Source of the DNA: Bacteroidales bacterium
GTDB taxonomy: Bacteria; Bacteroidota; Bacteroidia; Bacteroidales; Marinilabiliaceae
Direction of reading: 5' to 3'
DNA: 38,625 nucleotides
NCBI GenBank assembly: GCA_003251015.1
Contig: QKIO01000195.1
Coordinates: 1-38,625, forward strand
Numbering within the stretch: the stretch's first letter is position 1; every line of letters starts with the position of its first letter. The notes under the pieces were generated by a model. The model saw nothing but the letters and a program-made list of their open reading frames with translations, was not told where the DNA came from and made no database searches. Shown here piece by piece: positions 24,037 through 32,442 of this stretch. The position numbers and the translations under genes are program-made.

Positions 24037-26721
24037 ATGAAATCAATTCTTTTTGTATTAATCCTAGGTCTAACTCTTTTTGTTACAGAGGCTAGATCAC
24101 AAGTTGTTAAGCCTGTTCCCGCAGGTATTGTTTATGCCGATGGTACTGCCTTTAAAGTAAGTGATGTCAATGGTGTAGCCACCCCTTTTTATTTTACAGG
24201 TACCAATAACTATTACCTAATGTATAAACCAACGACTATGGTGAATGATGTATTAGATGGCATGGTATCTATGGGGATGAAGGTGGTTCGTATGTGGTTT
24301 TTTATGGATGGGCCAGGAAGAGATGGTGTACCTTATTTACAAACGGCTGCTGGTGTTTATAATGAAGTGGCTTATGTTGAAATTGATAAAGTAGTGGCCG
24401 CAGCAGCCGAACGTGGTTTACGAATTATCCCAGCTTTTGTAAACTATTGGACAGACTTTGGTGGAATGGCGCAATATGCTACTTGGGCAGGTGCTCAAGC
24501 TACCGACTTTTTTACCAATGCCTCCATGAAACAGACCTATAAAAACTATGTTTCATCTTGGATAAATAGAACTAACACCGTAACTGGTGTCAAATATAAA
24601 GAAGACCCTACCATCTTCGCGTGGCAATTAACCAACGAAGCGCGATGCCTAAATAATAAATCGGCCGATGTGGTAGCTTGGGCTAATGAAATGAGTACGC
24701 ACATTCGTAGTCTTGATCCTCATCACATGATATGTATGGGTGATGAAGGTATTCTCAACTATACCAATGCCTATTGTGATTCAAAAGGTTTGTACAAAAA
24801 CTTTGCTTATTCAGGAGGTCAAGGTGACTGGGTGGGGTTATTAAACCTTAAAAATATTGATTTTGGAACCTTACATAGCTATTGGGTAGACCAATGGGCT
24901 ATTTATGATAAAACAACCAAACTGGTTGAAAATACAGCCGTTGGCGTTGAGTGGATTGATATTCATGTGGAAGAAGCAACTAAAATTGGTAAGCCTTGTA
25001 TTTTAGAAGAATACAACAAAGCTGATGTGGGACTCTGGTCCGATCTTAATGATACAAACCGATCTTATGTAATGGACGAATATCAAAAAGCCATTAGAGG
25101 CGAAGGCTATTCACCTTACTTAAAAGCGCAGCGCACGCAGGCTATGGCTGGCGATTTATCATGGATGCTTACGGGCCTTAATTACGTCGATTCTGTGCCA
25201 GCAGGATATACATTAGATGTAAACTCAACTACAGATGTCGGTAAGTATTGGTTATATCGTGTGTTATGGGGTAGTGATGGGCATTCGTATTCAATGTATG
25301 ACCCTAAAGCATCTGCAATTATCAAAGCTCATGCAAAAAAGATGTCAGATAAAAATGTTGTGGCTTTACCTACTTCCTTTACACAATTATCTCCAAGTAG
25401 TACCGCCACTAACGTAAGCATTAATGCTTTCTTAAACTGGCAAGTATCTTCAAATGCCACTTCGTATACTGTAGTTGTAGCTGATAATGCAGCTTTTAAT
25501 AATCCTATTATAACTAAAACAAGTGTTGTTCCTACCACTCTAAAAGTAACGGGATTATCATATTCAACTACTTATTTCTGGAAAGTAACGGCTATTAATA
25601 TTCTGGGGGCTAAGGTGGCATCTAATGCAGGTACTACGTTTACCACTCAAGCACCCCCTCCAGCTGTTGGTAGTTTTTCTTTAGTTTCTCCAGTTGGTAA
25701 AAATATAGCTAATAAAGCAACTAACTTTTCATGGACCGCAGGTGCCAATGCCGATTATTATCAGTTGGTAGTTTCAACTAAAGCTGATTTATCGACACCA
25801 ATTATTAATGTAACAGACATCAACAGCTTGTCATACACATCAACCGTTACCTTGTTGGAAGGAACAACCTATTATTACCAGGTAACAGGTGTTAACTCAT
25901 TGCATACTAAGGTTTCAGCAGTAGGCTCATTTGTGTCACAACTACCATCTGCAGCCATCGATATGTTTGAGTCTTACTCTTCATGTGCTACTGTAACGGC
26001 TGCATGGGTGCGTAATACTGGAGGTGCTGCACTTGAAGTATGTACCGAATCAGTTATTGGGGTAACTCAAGGTTCGAAGAGTATGAGAATGAGTTATAAC
26101 TTTTCTCAAGGTGGCTATTGTGGTGTGATGAAAGCATTAGGTGGACAGAGTTTCTTAGGGTATGAAGGAATTAATGTGGACATAACGGGTGATAATAGTG
26201 GCAATGACTTTACCATGCAAATCAGAGAAACAAGTGGTGAGTATTGGGAATTAACCCTGCCTATCAACTTCTCATCTACTACTACCGTTAAATATAATTT
26301 TAGTTCATTTAAAGTGAAGGATCATGGTGCGGTTAATCGTATTTTAGATTTAGCTAGCATTGCCGAAATATCAATCTACTTTGGTAAAAATGGAGGAACT
26401 AATACTGTATATGTGGATAATTTAAGATTAGCCCCGTATCCTTCTACTCCAACCACAGTTAATTCAATTGTTAATACAAACTCTAAATTAACGCTTTATC
26501 CTAATCCCGCTGGTAAAGAGGTAACTGTAATGTTATCAGATGATATGGATAAAAAAGGTTTGGTGCGCATCTATAGTATCAGTGGCTTTTTAGTCTATTC
26601 GCAAGTGTATGATTTGGGAATAACCAATGCGCTCACTATAGAACTAAGTAGCTTAGATTTTAGGAGTGGCATTTATTTATTAGACGTTAATGGGCAAGTA
26701 GCTCGTTTGGTAGTGAAATAA
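24037..26721 (+). CDS. multidomain GH5 beta-mannanase, GH5-FN3-FN3-CBM-CTD, T9SS substrate
   Basis: 894 residues. The signal peptide ends near ARSQ. The catalytic barrel (about 25-430) has E201 in WQLTNEARC (acid/base; the usual proline after NE is alanine) and E325 in CILEEYNKAD (nucleophile). FYFTGTNNYYLMY, VRMWFFMDGPGR and FVNYWTDFGGMAQY are GH5_7-like. Two fibronectin-III-like domains (about 443-535 and 540-632) are followed by a CBM11-like beta-sandwich (about 638-798, MFESY, AAWVRNTGGAAL, MQIRETSGEYWE, VYVDNLRL). A T9SS sorting domain closes it (about 815-894, LYPNPAGKEV). It is an extracellular endo-mannanase with a binding module. The same CBM-like module occurs in the next gene. Confidence 0.87.
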   Translation: MKSILFVLILGLTLFVTEARSQVVKPVPAGIVYADGTAFKVSDVNGVATPFYFTGTNNYYLMYKPTTMVNDVLDGMVSMGMKVVRMWFFMDGPGRDGVPYLQTAAGVYNEVAYVEIDKVVAAAAERGLRIIPAFVNYWTDFGGMAQYATWAGAQATDFFTNASMKQTYKNYVSSWINRTNTVTGVKYKEDPTIFAWQLTNEARCLNNKSADVVAWANEMSTHIRSLDPHHMICMGDEGILNYTNAYCDSKGLYKNFAYSGGQGDWVGLLNLKNIDFGTLHSYWVDQWAIYDKTTKLVENTAVGVEWIDIHVEEATKIGKPCILEEYNKADVGLWSDLNDTNRSYVMDEYQKAIRGEGYSPYLKAQRTQAMAGDLSWMLTGLNYVDSVPAGYTLDVNSTTDVGKYWLYRVLWGSDGHSYSMYDPKASAIIKAHAKKMSDKNVVALPTSFTQLSPSSTATNVSINAFLNWQVSSNATSYTVVVADNAAFNNPIITKTSVVPTTLKVTGLSYSTTYFWKVTAINILGAKVASNAGTTFTTQAPPPAVGSFSLVSPVGKNIANKATNFSWTAGANADYYQLVVSTKADLSTPIINVTDINSLSYTSTVTLLEGTTYYYQVTGVNSLHTKVSAVGSFVSQLPSAAIDMFESYSSCATVTAAWVRNTGGAALEVCTESVIGVTQGSKSMRMSYNFSQGGYCGVMKALGGQSFLGYEGINVDITGDNSGNDFTMQIRETSGEYWELTLPINFSSTTTVKYNFSSFKVKDHGAVNRILDLASIAEISIYFGKNGGTNTVYVDNLRLAPYPSTPTTVNSIVNTNSKLTLYPNPAGKEVTVMLSDDMDKKGLVRIYSISGFLVYSQVYDLGITNALTIELSSLDFRSGIYLLDVNGQVARLVVK

Positions 26722-26742
26722 GTTTCTTTTTTCATAAGTAGG

Positions 26743-26814
26743 AAAAATTCAAGAGTCGACCTATTAATTAGATAAATAGTGTGTTCGATTTTGCGTCGGC
26801 TTTTGGATTTTTTT
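26743..26814 (+). terminator. long wobble-containing hairpin terminator
   Basis: Positions 26743-26760 pair with 26795-26812 over 18 bases including three G-U pairs. The loop holds a small CTATT/AATAG stem. The 3' arm runs into a T-tract. It lies between the GH5 gene and the GH113-like gene. Confidence 0.65.
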
Positions 26815-26893
26815 GATTCGATTTATCCGCTAAGGTTTTTCAAAATATAAGTTGTCATTCATTGTAAGTGCAACTTGATATAATAAATTAAGT

Positions 26894-29833
26894 ATGAAAA
26901 AAATAGTTTTAATAATGTGTTTGATTGCTGCCAGTTTCATGAAAATGACAGCCGTAGAACCATCTCCAACATCAAAAATTGGAATTTTATGGACCAGTTG
27001 GAGTGTGGATCATTTTCTATTACCAAATGTTTATATTGACAAGTTACAATCTTGGGGTATTGATTACATCTCTCTTAACCCTACTTATTTTATTAACACC
27101 TATGAAGATGGGATTACTGATACTTGGTTAGGATTACCTGTAACCCCAAGTGCAACGTTGCAGAAGGAGATTGTTAAAGAGTTGATTAAACGTAAATTCT
27201 ACATAAACTATCGCCCTCATGTGGACCCCATTAAGTTCGCCATGCCAATGGGTGATATTCGTACCAATTGGAATACCGTGCCTGGAGGTCAGGATTGGAG
27301 AGGCTTGTTTGACGGTCTTAATCCTACCAGCGATGTCATTGGTTACAGAACTCGTCTTATTCTACCTGGATTAAAAATGTTGGCTGAGGCCATTCGTGAA
27401 GCAGGGGCTCCTGTGACGCCAATTCGTTTCGATTTAGGTGCTGAGTTGATGAATTCTACCTTAAACTATACCCAGGAGTGGATTGATTTAAGAAATGAAG
27501 TACAGGGTCTTTTGAATACGACTTACAGTGATGTCAAACAATACATTGTCATAGGTCATAATTTTTGTCATCACTTCGAATATTTGTTAAGAGTTGAAGG
27601 TCATCCAGAGTATTTAACTCGTATTGTACCTGATCAACAAATTGATGAGTCTCTTTTGTTTGTTGACCGTAAAGGAGTGACGCAAGAAACGCGTATGAAA
27701 CTTGGTCGCTACATTGCGGGTTTAGACGAGATGAGTATCTCTCAATACATGCCTCTTGATATCTTTACAAAAGGCACTAAAACAACATCCGACGAAGTGT
27801 ATGATGCTCTACATTATCATGAAGATGTGTTTATTAAAGAAATATTAATAAAAGAATTAGGCATCGCTGAAAACGAATTACCTGTTTTACATATTGGTGA
27901 ATATGGCATGGGATGGAGAGGTTTAGCTGCGCCTAATGTGTGGGATAGGGCTAGTTGGATTAAGGCTGGTAGCAGCCACATGATATTGAACGATGCTCAA
28001 CAGAAAGAAGATGCAGCCATTGCAATTGAGGGTATTATTAAATATGTACAAGAGCAATCTCACACCAATTATCGCTCGTTTCTTCTGTGGTTTGGAGGTG
28101 CTCCTTATGATTTATTAAATATCAATGCGCACTCGGCTTGGTTCAATCCTGTAGCGGCTGATTTGTTAGAGCAATACTGGGCTACTCATGCTGGTGTACC
28201 GCCTATTACTAGTCCAGTTGTTAATATTGAGCTAATGGCAAATGCTGGTCTTGACATTGAAGTGGATGATGCAGATTTAAACAACTATGAAGATGTGACT
28301 TTAGATGCATCACTTAGTGTGGTGTCTGGTGCTCAAATTACAACCTATAAGTGGTTGAAAAATGGCTTTGAAATAGCTCAAGGCGAACGTCCAACAGTAC
28401 GTTTTAAATTAGGTACTCATGCCGTTGTGTTAGTGATTGAAGATTCTCGTGGCATTCAGAAAAAAGATCTTATCAACATTACCATTACTAGTAAAGCAAA
28501 TAAACCTCCAGTAGCTAATGCTGGTAAGGATTTAACTGCTATTGATTTTGATAACAATGGATTAGAGAGTTTTAACTTAGACGGCTCTTTAAGTTCTGAT
28601 GAGGATGGTACTATTGTTTCTTACACATGGAGTTTAAATGCGGCCGTTATTGCTACCACTTCCAAACCTACTTTAAAATTACCTATTGGGTCAAATAAAG
28701 TGGTGTTAACGGTTGTTGATAATTTAGGCGCTGAAGCAACTGATGAGTTGATCATTACTGTAAATGCCTTTGGCATTACTAGTTCTGTAATTGATAATTT
28801 TGAAACTTACGCTACAAATCTGGCCATGCAAACCGTATGGGTGAGAAATACTGGTGGTGGCAACATAACTACATCCATAAACACGGCTAAGGCAACTCAG
28901 GCTGCTTCTTGTATGAAAGTGGATTACACTTTCTCTGACTATGCTGGTGTTCAAAGCCAACAACAAACACTTAGCTGGACTAACTTTGATGGGATTGCGT
29001 TTGACTTAACAGCTGATAACTCGGGTAGAGACTTGCTTATTCAAATCAGAGAAGCTGGCGGGGAGTTTTGGGAAGCTAAAACAACCTTAACGGATACCAC
29101 AACCAAAGAGGTGTTTTTACCTTTTTCTTCTTTCAAAAAAGCGTCTTGGCAATCAGAAGGTAATGGAGTTCTTGATTTAATTTCTATTACCGAAGTGAGT
29201 ATTTATTTAGGAGGAACAGCAGGTTCTGGTACATTCTATATCGATAATTTAAGAGCTGTAATTAAACAAGATAACCAATCACCTATTGCTCAGGCTGGTA
29301 ATGATCAAACGGTTGGTTTGTTGCCTGGTCAATCGACTGCAAGTGTGCTTTTAGATGCAACTGGTAGTGTTGATCATGATGGTCAAATAAAAACATACAC
29401 ATGGAGTTTATTAGGTGGTGGTGATATTGCTACTGGCTCTAAGCCAATGGTATCGTTAGGTCTTGGTAAGCATATTGTTTACTTAACCGTTACGGATAAT
29501 AAAGATGCTGTACATACTGATTATGTAACCATTACAGTAACAGGAAATACACCCACTTCTGTATCTCCTGTGATTGTTTCAGAGGGTTCGTTTTATCCAA
29601 ATCCAGTACAAAAGGTGCTTTATATCAACCTTGGAGCAGAGCAGCTTGATCATGTTAACCTTAGTTTATATGGTATTGATGGTAATTTAGTGTATGACGT
29701 TTCTTATGCTAATAATGCATCTCAATTACTTAACATTCCTATAGAATCGCTACATATTAAAAATGGTTCGTATGTATGTGTAGTAACTACTGCATCAAAG
29801 ACGTTTCGAAAAGTAATTATTGTGAATAAATAG
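26894..29833 (+). CDS. large secreted clan GH-A hydrolase resembling GH113, with PKD and CBM-like domains, T9SS substrate
   Basis: 979 residues with a signal peptide. The N-terminal barrel (about 28-435) recalls GH113 mannanases: GILWTSWSVDHF start, INYRPHVDP (compare KPHVD in GH113), DWRGLF, RFDLGAELMNS with E184 as probable acid/base, MSISQYMPLD, and LHIGEYGMGWRG with E336 as probable nucleophile. The two glutamates are about 150 residues apart, clearly more than in the GH113 enzymes I know, so it may be a divergent or new family. Then come PKD (about 444-530), PKD (about 536-625), a CBM11-like module (about 631-790) shared with the preceding GH5 protein, PKD (about 795-885), and a T9SS domain (about 900-979). 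Mannan is inferred as substrate from the context. Family assignment is by eye. Confidence 0.65.
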   Translation: MKKIVLIMCLIAASFMKMTAVEPSPTSKIGILWTSWSVDHFLLPNVYIDKLQSWGIDYISLNPTYFINTYEDGITDTWLGLPVTPSATLQKEIVKELIKRKFYINYRPHVDPIKFAMPMGDIRTNWNTVPGGQDWRGLFDGLNPTSDVIGYRTRLILPGLKMLAEAIREAGAPVTPIRFDLGAELMNSTLNYTQEWIDLRNEVQGLLNTTYSDVKQYIVIGHNFCHHFEYLLRVEGHPEYLTRIVPDQQIDESLLFVDRKGVTQETRMKLGRYIAGLDEMSISQYMPLDIFTKGTKTTSDEVYDALHYHEDVFIKEILIKELGIAENELPVLHIGEYGMGWRGLAAPNVWDRASWIKAGSSHMILNDAQQKEDAAIAIEGIIKYVQEQSHTNYRSFLLWFGGAPYDLLNINAHSAWFNPVAADLLEQYWATHAGVPPITSPVVNIELMANAGLDIEVDDADLNNYEDVTLDASLSVVSGAQITTYKWLKNGFEIAQGERPTVRFKLGTHAVVLVIEDSRGIQKKDLINITITSKANKPPVANAGKDLTAIDFDNNGLESFNLDGSLSSDEDGTIVSYTWSLNAAVIATTSKPTLKLPIGSNKVVLTVVDNLGAEATDELIITVNAFGITSSVIDNFETYATNLAMQTVWVRNTGGGNITTSINTAKATQAASCMKVDYTFSDYAGVQSQQQTLSWTNFDGIAFDLTADNSGRDLLIQIREAGGEFWEAKTTLTDTTTKEVFLPFSSFKKASWQSEGNGVLDLISITEVSIYLGGTAGSGTFYIDNLRAVIKQDNQSPIAQAGNDQTVGLLPGQSTASVLLDATGSVDHDGQIKTYTWSLLGGGDIATGSKPMVSLGLGKHIVYLTVTDNKDAVHTDYVTITVTGNTPTSVSPVIVSEGSFYPNPVQKVLYINLGAEQLDHVNLSLYGIDGNLVYDVSYANNASQLLNIPIESLHIKNGSYVCVVTTASKTFRKVIIVNK

Positions 29834-29856
29834 ATATTGTTTAGTTGTTTAATTGT

Positions 29857-29890
29857 GAGGGGGGTGTTGCGTTAGTAACATCCTCTTTTT
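29857..29890 (+). terminator. terminator after the GH113-like gene
   Basis: TGTTGC and GTAACA form the upper stem and GAGG/CCTC the lower stem, with extra G residues bulged on the 5' side. TTTTT follows. The GAGG...GTGTT/AACATCCTC design is close to the hairpin at 11860-11890. Confidence 0.65.
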
Positions 29891-29948
29891 AACAAAAACT
29901 ACTTCCATCTCAACCAATAGATTTTGGTACTCTTAATACCATTAAGTA

Positions 29949-31061
29949 ATGATTGATATTTTTAAGGATGCTCGTTTGGTGCTTACATTGGATGCGGGCG
30001 GTACTAATTTTGTGTTTAATGCCATACAAAGAGGTGTCTTACTTCTCGAACCCCTCCGCATGCCATCAAATGGCGATAATTTGGTGCGTTGCTTACAGGT
30101 GATAGTGGCAGGGTTTCAAAAAGTGTTACAGCAGGTTGATGTTGAGCCGGATGCTATTAGTTTTGCATTTCCAGGCCCAGCAGATTATCCCAATGGTATT
30201 ATTGGCGACTTAACCAATTTACCAGGCTTTAGAAATGGTGTGGCATTAAAAGCCATGTTAGAAGATGTATTTAATATACCTGTATATATTCAAAATGATG
30301 GTAATCTGTTTGCTTATGGTCATGCCCTAGGAGGCTCTCTACCGCTTATAAACAAACAACTTAAAGAGTCTGGTTCTAATAAAGTCTATCGTAACCTAAT
30401 AGGTTTAACCTTGGGAACTGGTTTTGGTGCTGGATTGGTGTCTAATAATCAACTGATAATAGGTGATAATAGCATTGCTGGTGAAGTGTGGAACATGAGT
30501 AACAGCATCTCGCCTCACCGAAATGCAGAAGCAGGCGTAAGCGCTCGTGCTATCGTTAATAGTTATAACAGATGTGTTGAGCATGCAGATAGAGGATTGA
30601 CCCCTAAAGATATTTATGCTATAGCTCTACAGCAGCAAGTTGGTAATCAGCAAGCTGCATTGGAGGCGTTTCGTGTATTTGGCATTCATTTGGGTGATGC
30701 CATTTCAAATCTTATCAATCTGTTTGATGGAGTGGTAGTGATTGGTGGTGGCCTGGCAGAAGCCCGTCAATTATACATGCCAGCAGTTAAAGAAGTTGTT
30801 AGGGGTGGGTTTCTAAATAATCAAGCTCGAATGGTTCAACAACCCTATTTTATTGATGATAAAAAGGAAGCTGATGCCTTTTATTCATCCTCAAGTAAGC
30901 TCATTAAAGTGCCTTTTAGCAAAAAAATGGTGGCGTATGATTTAACTCGAAAAATAGCAATCACAACCAGTCATATAGATGCTAGTAAGGCTATATCGTT
31001 AGGGGCTTACGCTTATGCATTATCGTTATTAAATAAAAAAGAACATGTTATATCCATATAA
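29949..31061 (+). CDS. ROK-family sugar kinase (glucokinase/mannokinase type)
   Basis: 370 residues, cytoplasmic. The phosphate-binding LTLDAGGTNF, IQNDGNLFAYG with the likely catalytic aspartate, the GLTLGTGFGAG block and VVVIGGGLAEA are ROK features. The usual zinc-binding CxCGxxGC motif is absent: after AGEVWNM the sequence reads NSISPHRNAEAG. This marks a divergent, zinc-free type. A 3' overlap of 17 bases with the mannose-6-phosphate isomerase gene shows they are co-expressed. Glucose released by GH130, or free mannose from mannanase action, is the likely substrate; sequence does not tell which. Start ATG at 29949, no clear RBS. Confidence 0.85.
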   Translation: MIDIFKDARLVLTLDAGGTNFVFNAIQRGVLLLEPLRMPSNGDNLVRCLQVIVAGFQKVLQQVDVEPDAISFAFPGPADYPNGIIGDLTNLPGFRNGVALKAMLEDVFNIPVYIQNDGNLFAYGHALGGSLPLINKQLKESGSNKVYRNLIGLTLGTGFGAGLVSNNQLIIGDNSIAGEVWNMSNSISPHRNAEAGVSARAIVNSYNRCVEHADRGLTPKDIYAIALQQQVGNQQAALEAFRVFGIHLGDAISNLINLFDGVVVIGGGLAEARQLYMPAVKEVVRGGFLNNQARMVQQPYFIDDKKEADAFYSSSSKLIKVPFSKKMVAYDLTRKIAITTSHIDASKAISLGAYAYALSLLNKKEHVISI

Positions 31062-32016
31062 ATTTAACCCCATCTTAAAAGAGATGATATGGGGAGGCTC
31101 TAAAATACCTCATAAATTAAACCTTTTGGTGGGGCCTAATGTAAAAATTGGGGAGTGTTTTGCCTTATCAGGTCTGGCCAATGACTTGTCAATAGTTAGT
31201 AATGGCGAGTTAGCAGGCGTTAGCATTGTTCATCTAATCGAGACTTATAAAGCCGATTTGTTGGGGCAAAAGGTTTATGAGCAATTTGGCACAAATTTCC
31301 CGTTGTTGTTAAAGTTTATTGATGCCAACGATGATTTATCAATTCAAGTTCATCCTAACGATGAGTTGGCTAAGAAAAAACACAAAACTTTTGGCAAAAC
31401 TGAAATGTGGTATGTAATGGAGGCAGAACCTGATGCTACTCTTATATCAGGGTTTTCTAAGCCAACTTCAGCAGAAGAGTTTCAAAGCAAATATGCCAGT
31501 GAACAATTGATGAAACTCATGCAAAAGCACCACACCTCTCCTGGCGATGCTTTTTTTATTCCTGCAGGTAAGGTGCATTCCATAGGTAGTGGTAATTTAA
31601 TTGCCGAAATACAACAAACCTCCGATATCACTTACCGTCTGTTCGATTTTAATAGAACCGATAAGTTTGGTATGCCTCGTGAGTTACATCACGAATTGGC
31701 TATGGAGGCTATGAATTATTCGGATAATAAATCTGGCAAGGTGAGTTATTCGGTGGCTCCCAATTCAACTGAAAACTTGGTGCAATGCTCTTATTTTACC
31801 ACCAATGTGTTACATGTACATGGCCAGCTAACAACCGACTATAGTCAGTTAGATTCTTTTGTTGTTTTGATGAATGTGGGTGGGAAATGTACCGTTGAAG
31901 TGGACGATTTAACCATCTCTCTCAATGAAATGGAAGCTGTTTTAGTGCCAACTGTCATTAATAACTTAAACTTAAAGAGTACTAGAGGCGCTAAATTGTT
32001 GGAAGTTTACGTCTAG
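31045..32016 (+). CDS. manA: mannose-6-phosphate isomerase, class I
   Basis: 323 residues, a cupin metalloenzyme that converts mannose-6-phosphate to fructose-6-phosphate. The family blocks are clear: FNPILKEMIWGGSKI at the start, FPLLLKFIDANDDLSIQVHPND with metal ligands, KTEMWYVMEAEPDA, FFIPAGKVHSIGSGNLIAEIQQTSDITYR and the RLFDF segment. The length matches the short Bacteroidota type. The ATG lies 17 bases inside the ROK kinase gene, so the two form a tight unit that channels mannose into glycolysis. Mannose-1-phosphate from GH130 also needs a phosphomannomutase, which is not in the window. Confidence 0.93.
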   Translation: MLYPYKFNPILKEMIWGGSKIPHKLNLLVGPNVKIGECFALSGLANDLSIVSNGELAGVSIVHLIETYKADLLGQKVYEQFGTNFPLLLKFIDANDDLSIQVHPNDELAKKKHKTFGKTEMWYVMEAEPDATLISGFSKPTSAEEFQSKYASEQLMKLMQKHHTSPGDAFFIPAGKVHSIGSGNLIAEIQQTSDITYRLFDFNRTDKFGMPRELHHELAMEAMNYSDNKSGKVSYSVAPNSTENLVQCSYFTTNVLHVHGQLTTDYSQLDSFVVLMNVGGKCTVEVDDLTISLNEMEAVLVPTVINNLNLKSTRGAKLLEVYV

Positions 32017-32026
32017 TGTTTTGTGA

Positions 32027-32080
32027 TTGACTGGCACTGGGTGTTGTGTATCCTTTTCATTTGGTGCTGGTCAATTTTTT
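32027..32080 (+). terminator. terminator of the ROK kinase-manA unit
   Basis: TTGACTGGCACT (32027-32038) pairs with GGTGCTGGTCAA (32063-32074) over 12 bases with three G-U pairs. Six T residues follow directly. Confidence 0.8.
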
Positions 32081-32127
32081 GCGGTGATAGATGGTGTTTA
32101 ATATTACTGCGTAGGAGTACCCTTTAT

Positions 32128-32280
32128 TTAGTCTTGATGGCGCAATTTGTAAACGGCATCGTAATTCTGTACAGGAGGTAATTTTACTCCGTAGGTGTTG
32201 ACCTCTTTTAGTGTCCCATAATAGCCATCTTGTTGGTGTAGATTAGTCCCGTGTTGGTATAGTATTGCATATTGACACAT
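32128..32280 (-). CDS. possible small protein of 50 residues, unknown
   Basis: A minus-strand frame runs from an ATG (complement of 32278-32280) to a TAA (32128-32130). The frame stays open 12 codons further upstream, back to a stop, so it could be the tail of a lost gene. The product begins MCQYAILYQHG and ends DAVYKLRHQD; it is polar, with many Y, Q and H, and has no signal peptide or membrane segment. I do not recognise it. It lies in an otherwise empty gap and overlaps no other gene, which is the main reason to list it. Chance is a fair alternative. Confidence 0.3.
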   Translation of the reverse strand: MCQYAILYQHGTNLHQQDGYYGTLKEVNTYGVKLPPVQNYDAVYKLRHQD

Positions 32281-32442
32281 TCGTATTATTATGTAGGTTT
32301 TTATAGCACCTCTTTTTCATACTAAGGCTTTATTTTTGGCTGCCTGTTTTAAATGTTTTATTCTTTTTGTTAAAATTATAAAGAGGAAAATGCGCATAGT
32401 ACTAGTTATTAACCTATTAAACTTGATTTTAATCCAAACAGT

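Larger units (their letters stand above)
32017..32442. other. intergenic region between manA and the GH26-like gene
   Basis: 426 bases. It holds the manA terminator (32027-32080), a possible 50-codon minus-strand ORF (32128-32280), and a TATTTTTG -7-like element (32330-32337) upstream of the GH26-like gene with no TTG at the expected distance. Confidence 0.5.

Noticed and set aside
32330-32337. TATTTTTG as the promoter of the GH26-like gene
   Set aside because: The -7 match is perfect, but no TTG is found 19-21 bases upstream and such T-rich matches are common here; kept only as a remark.
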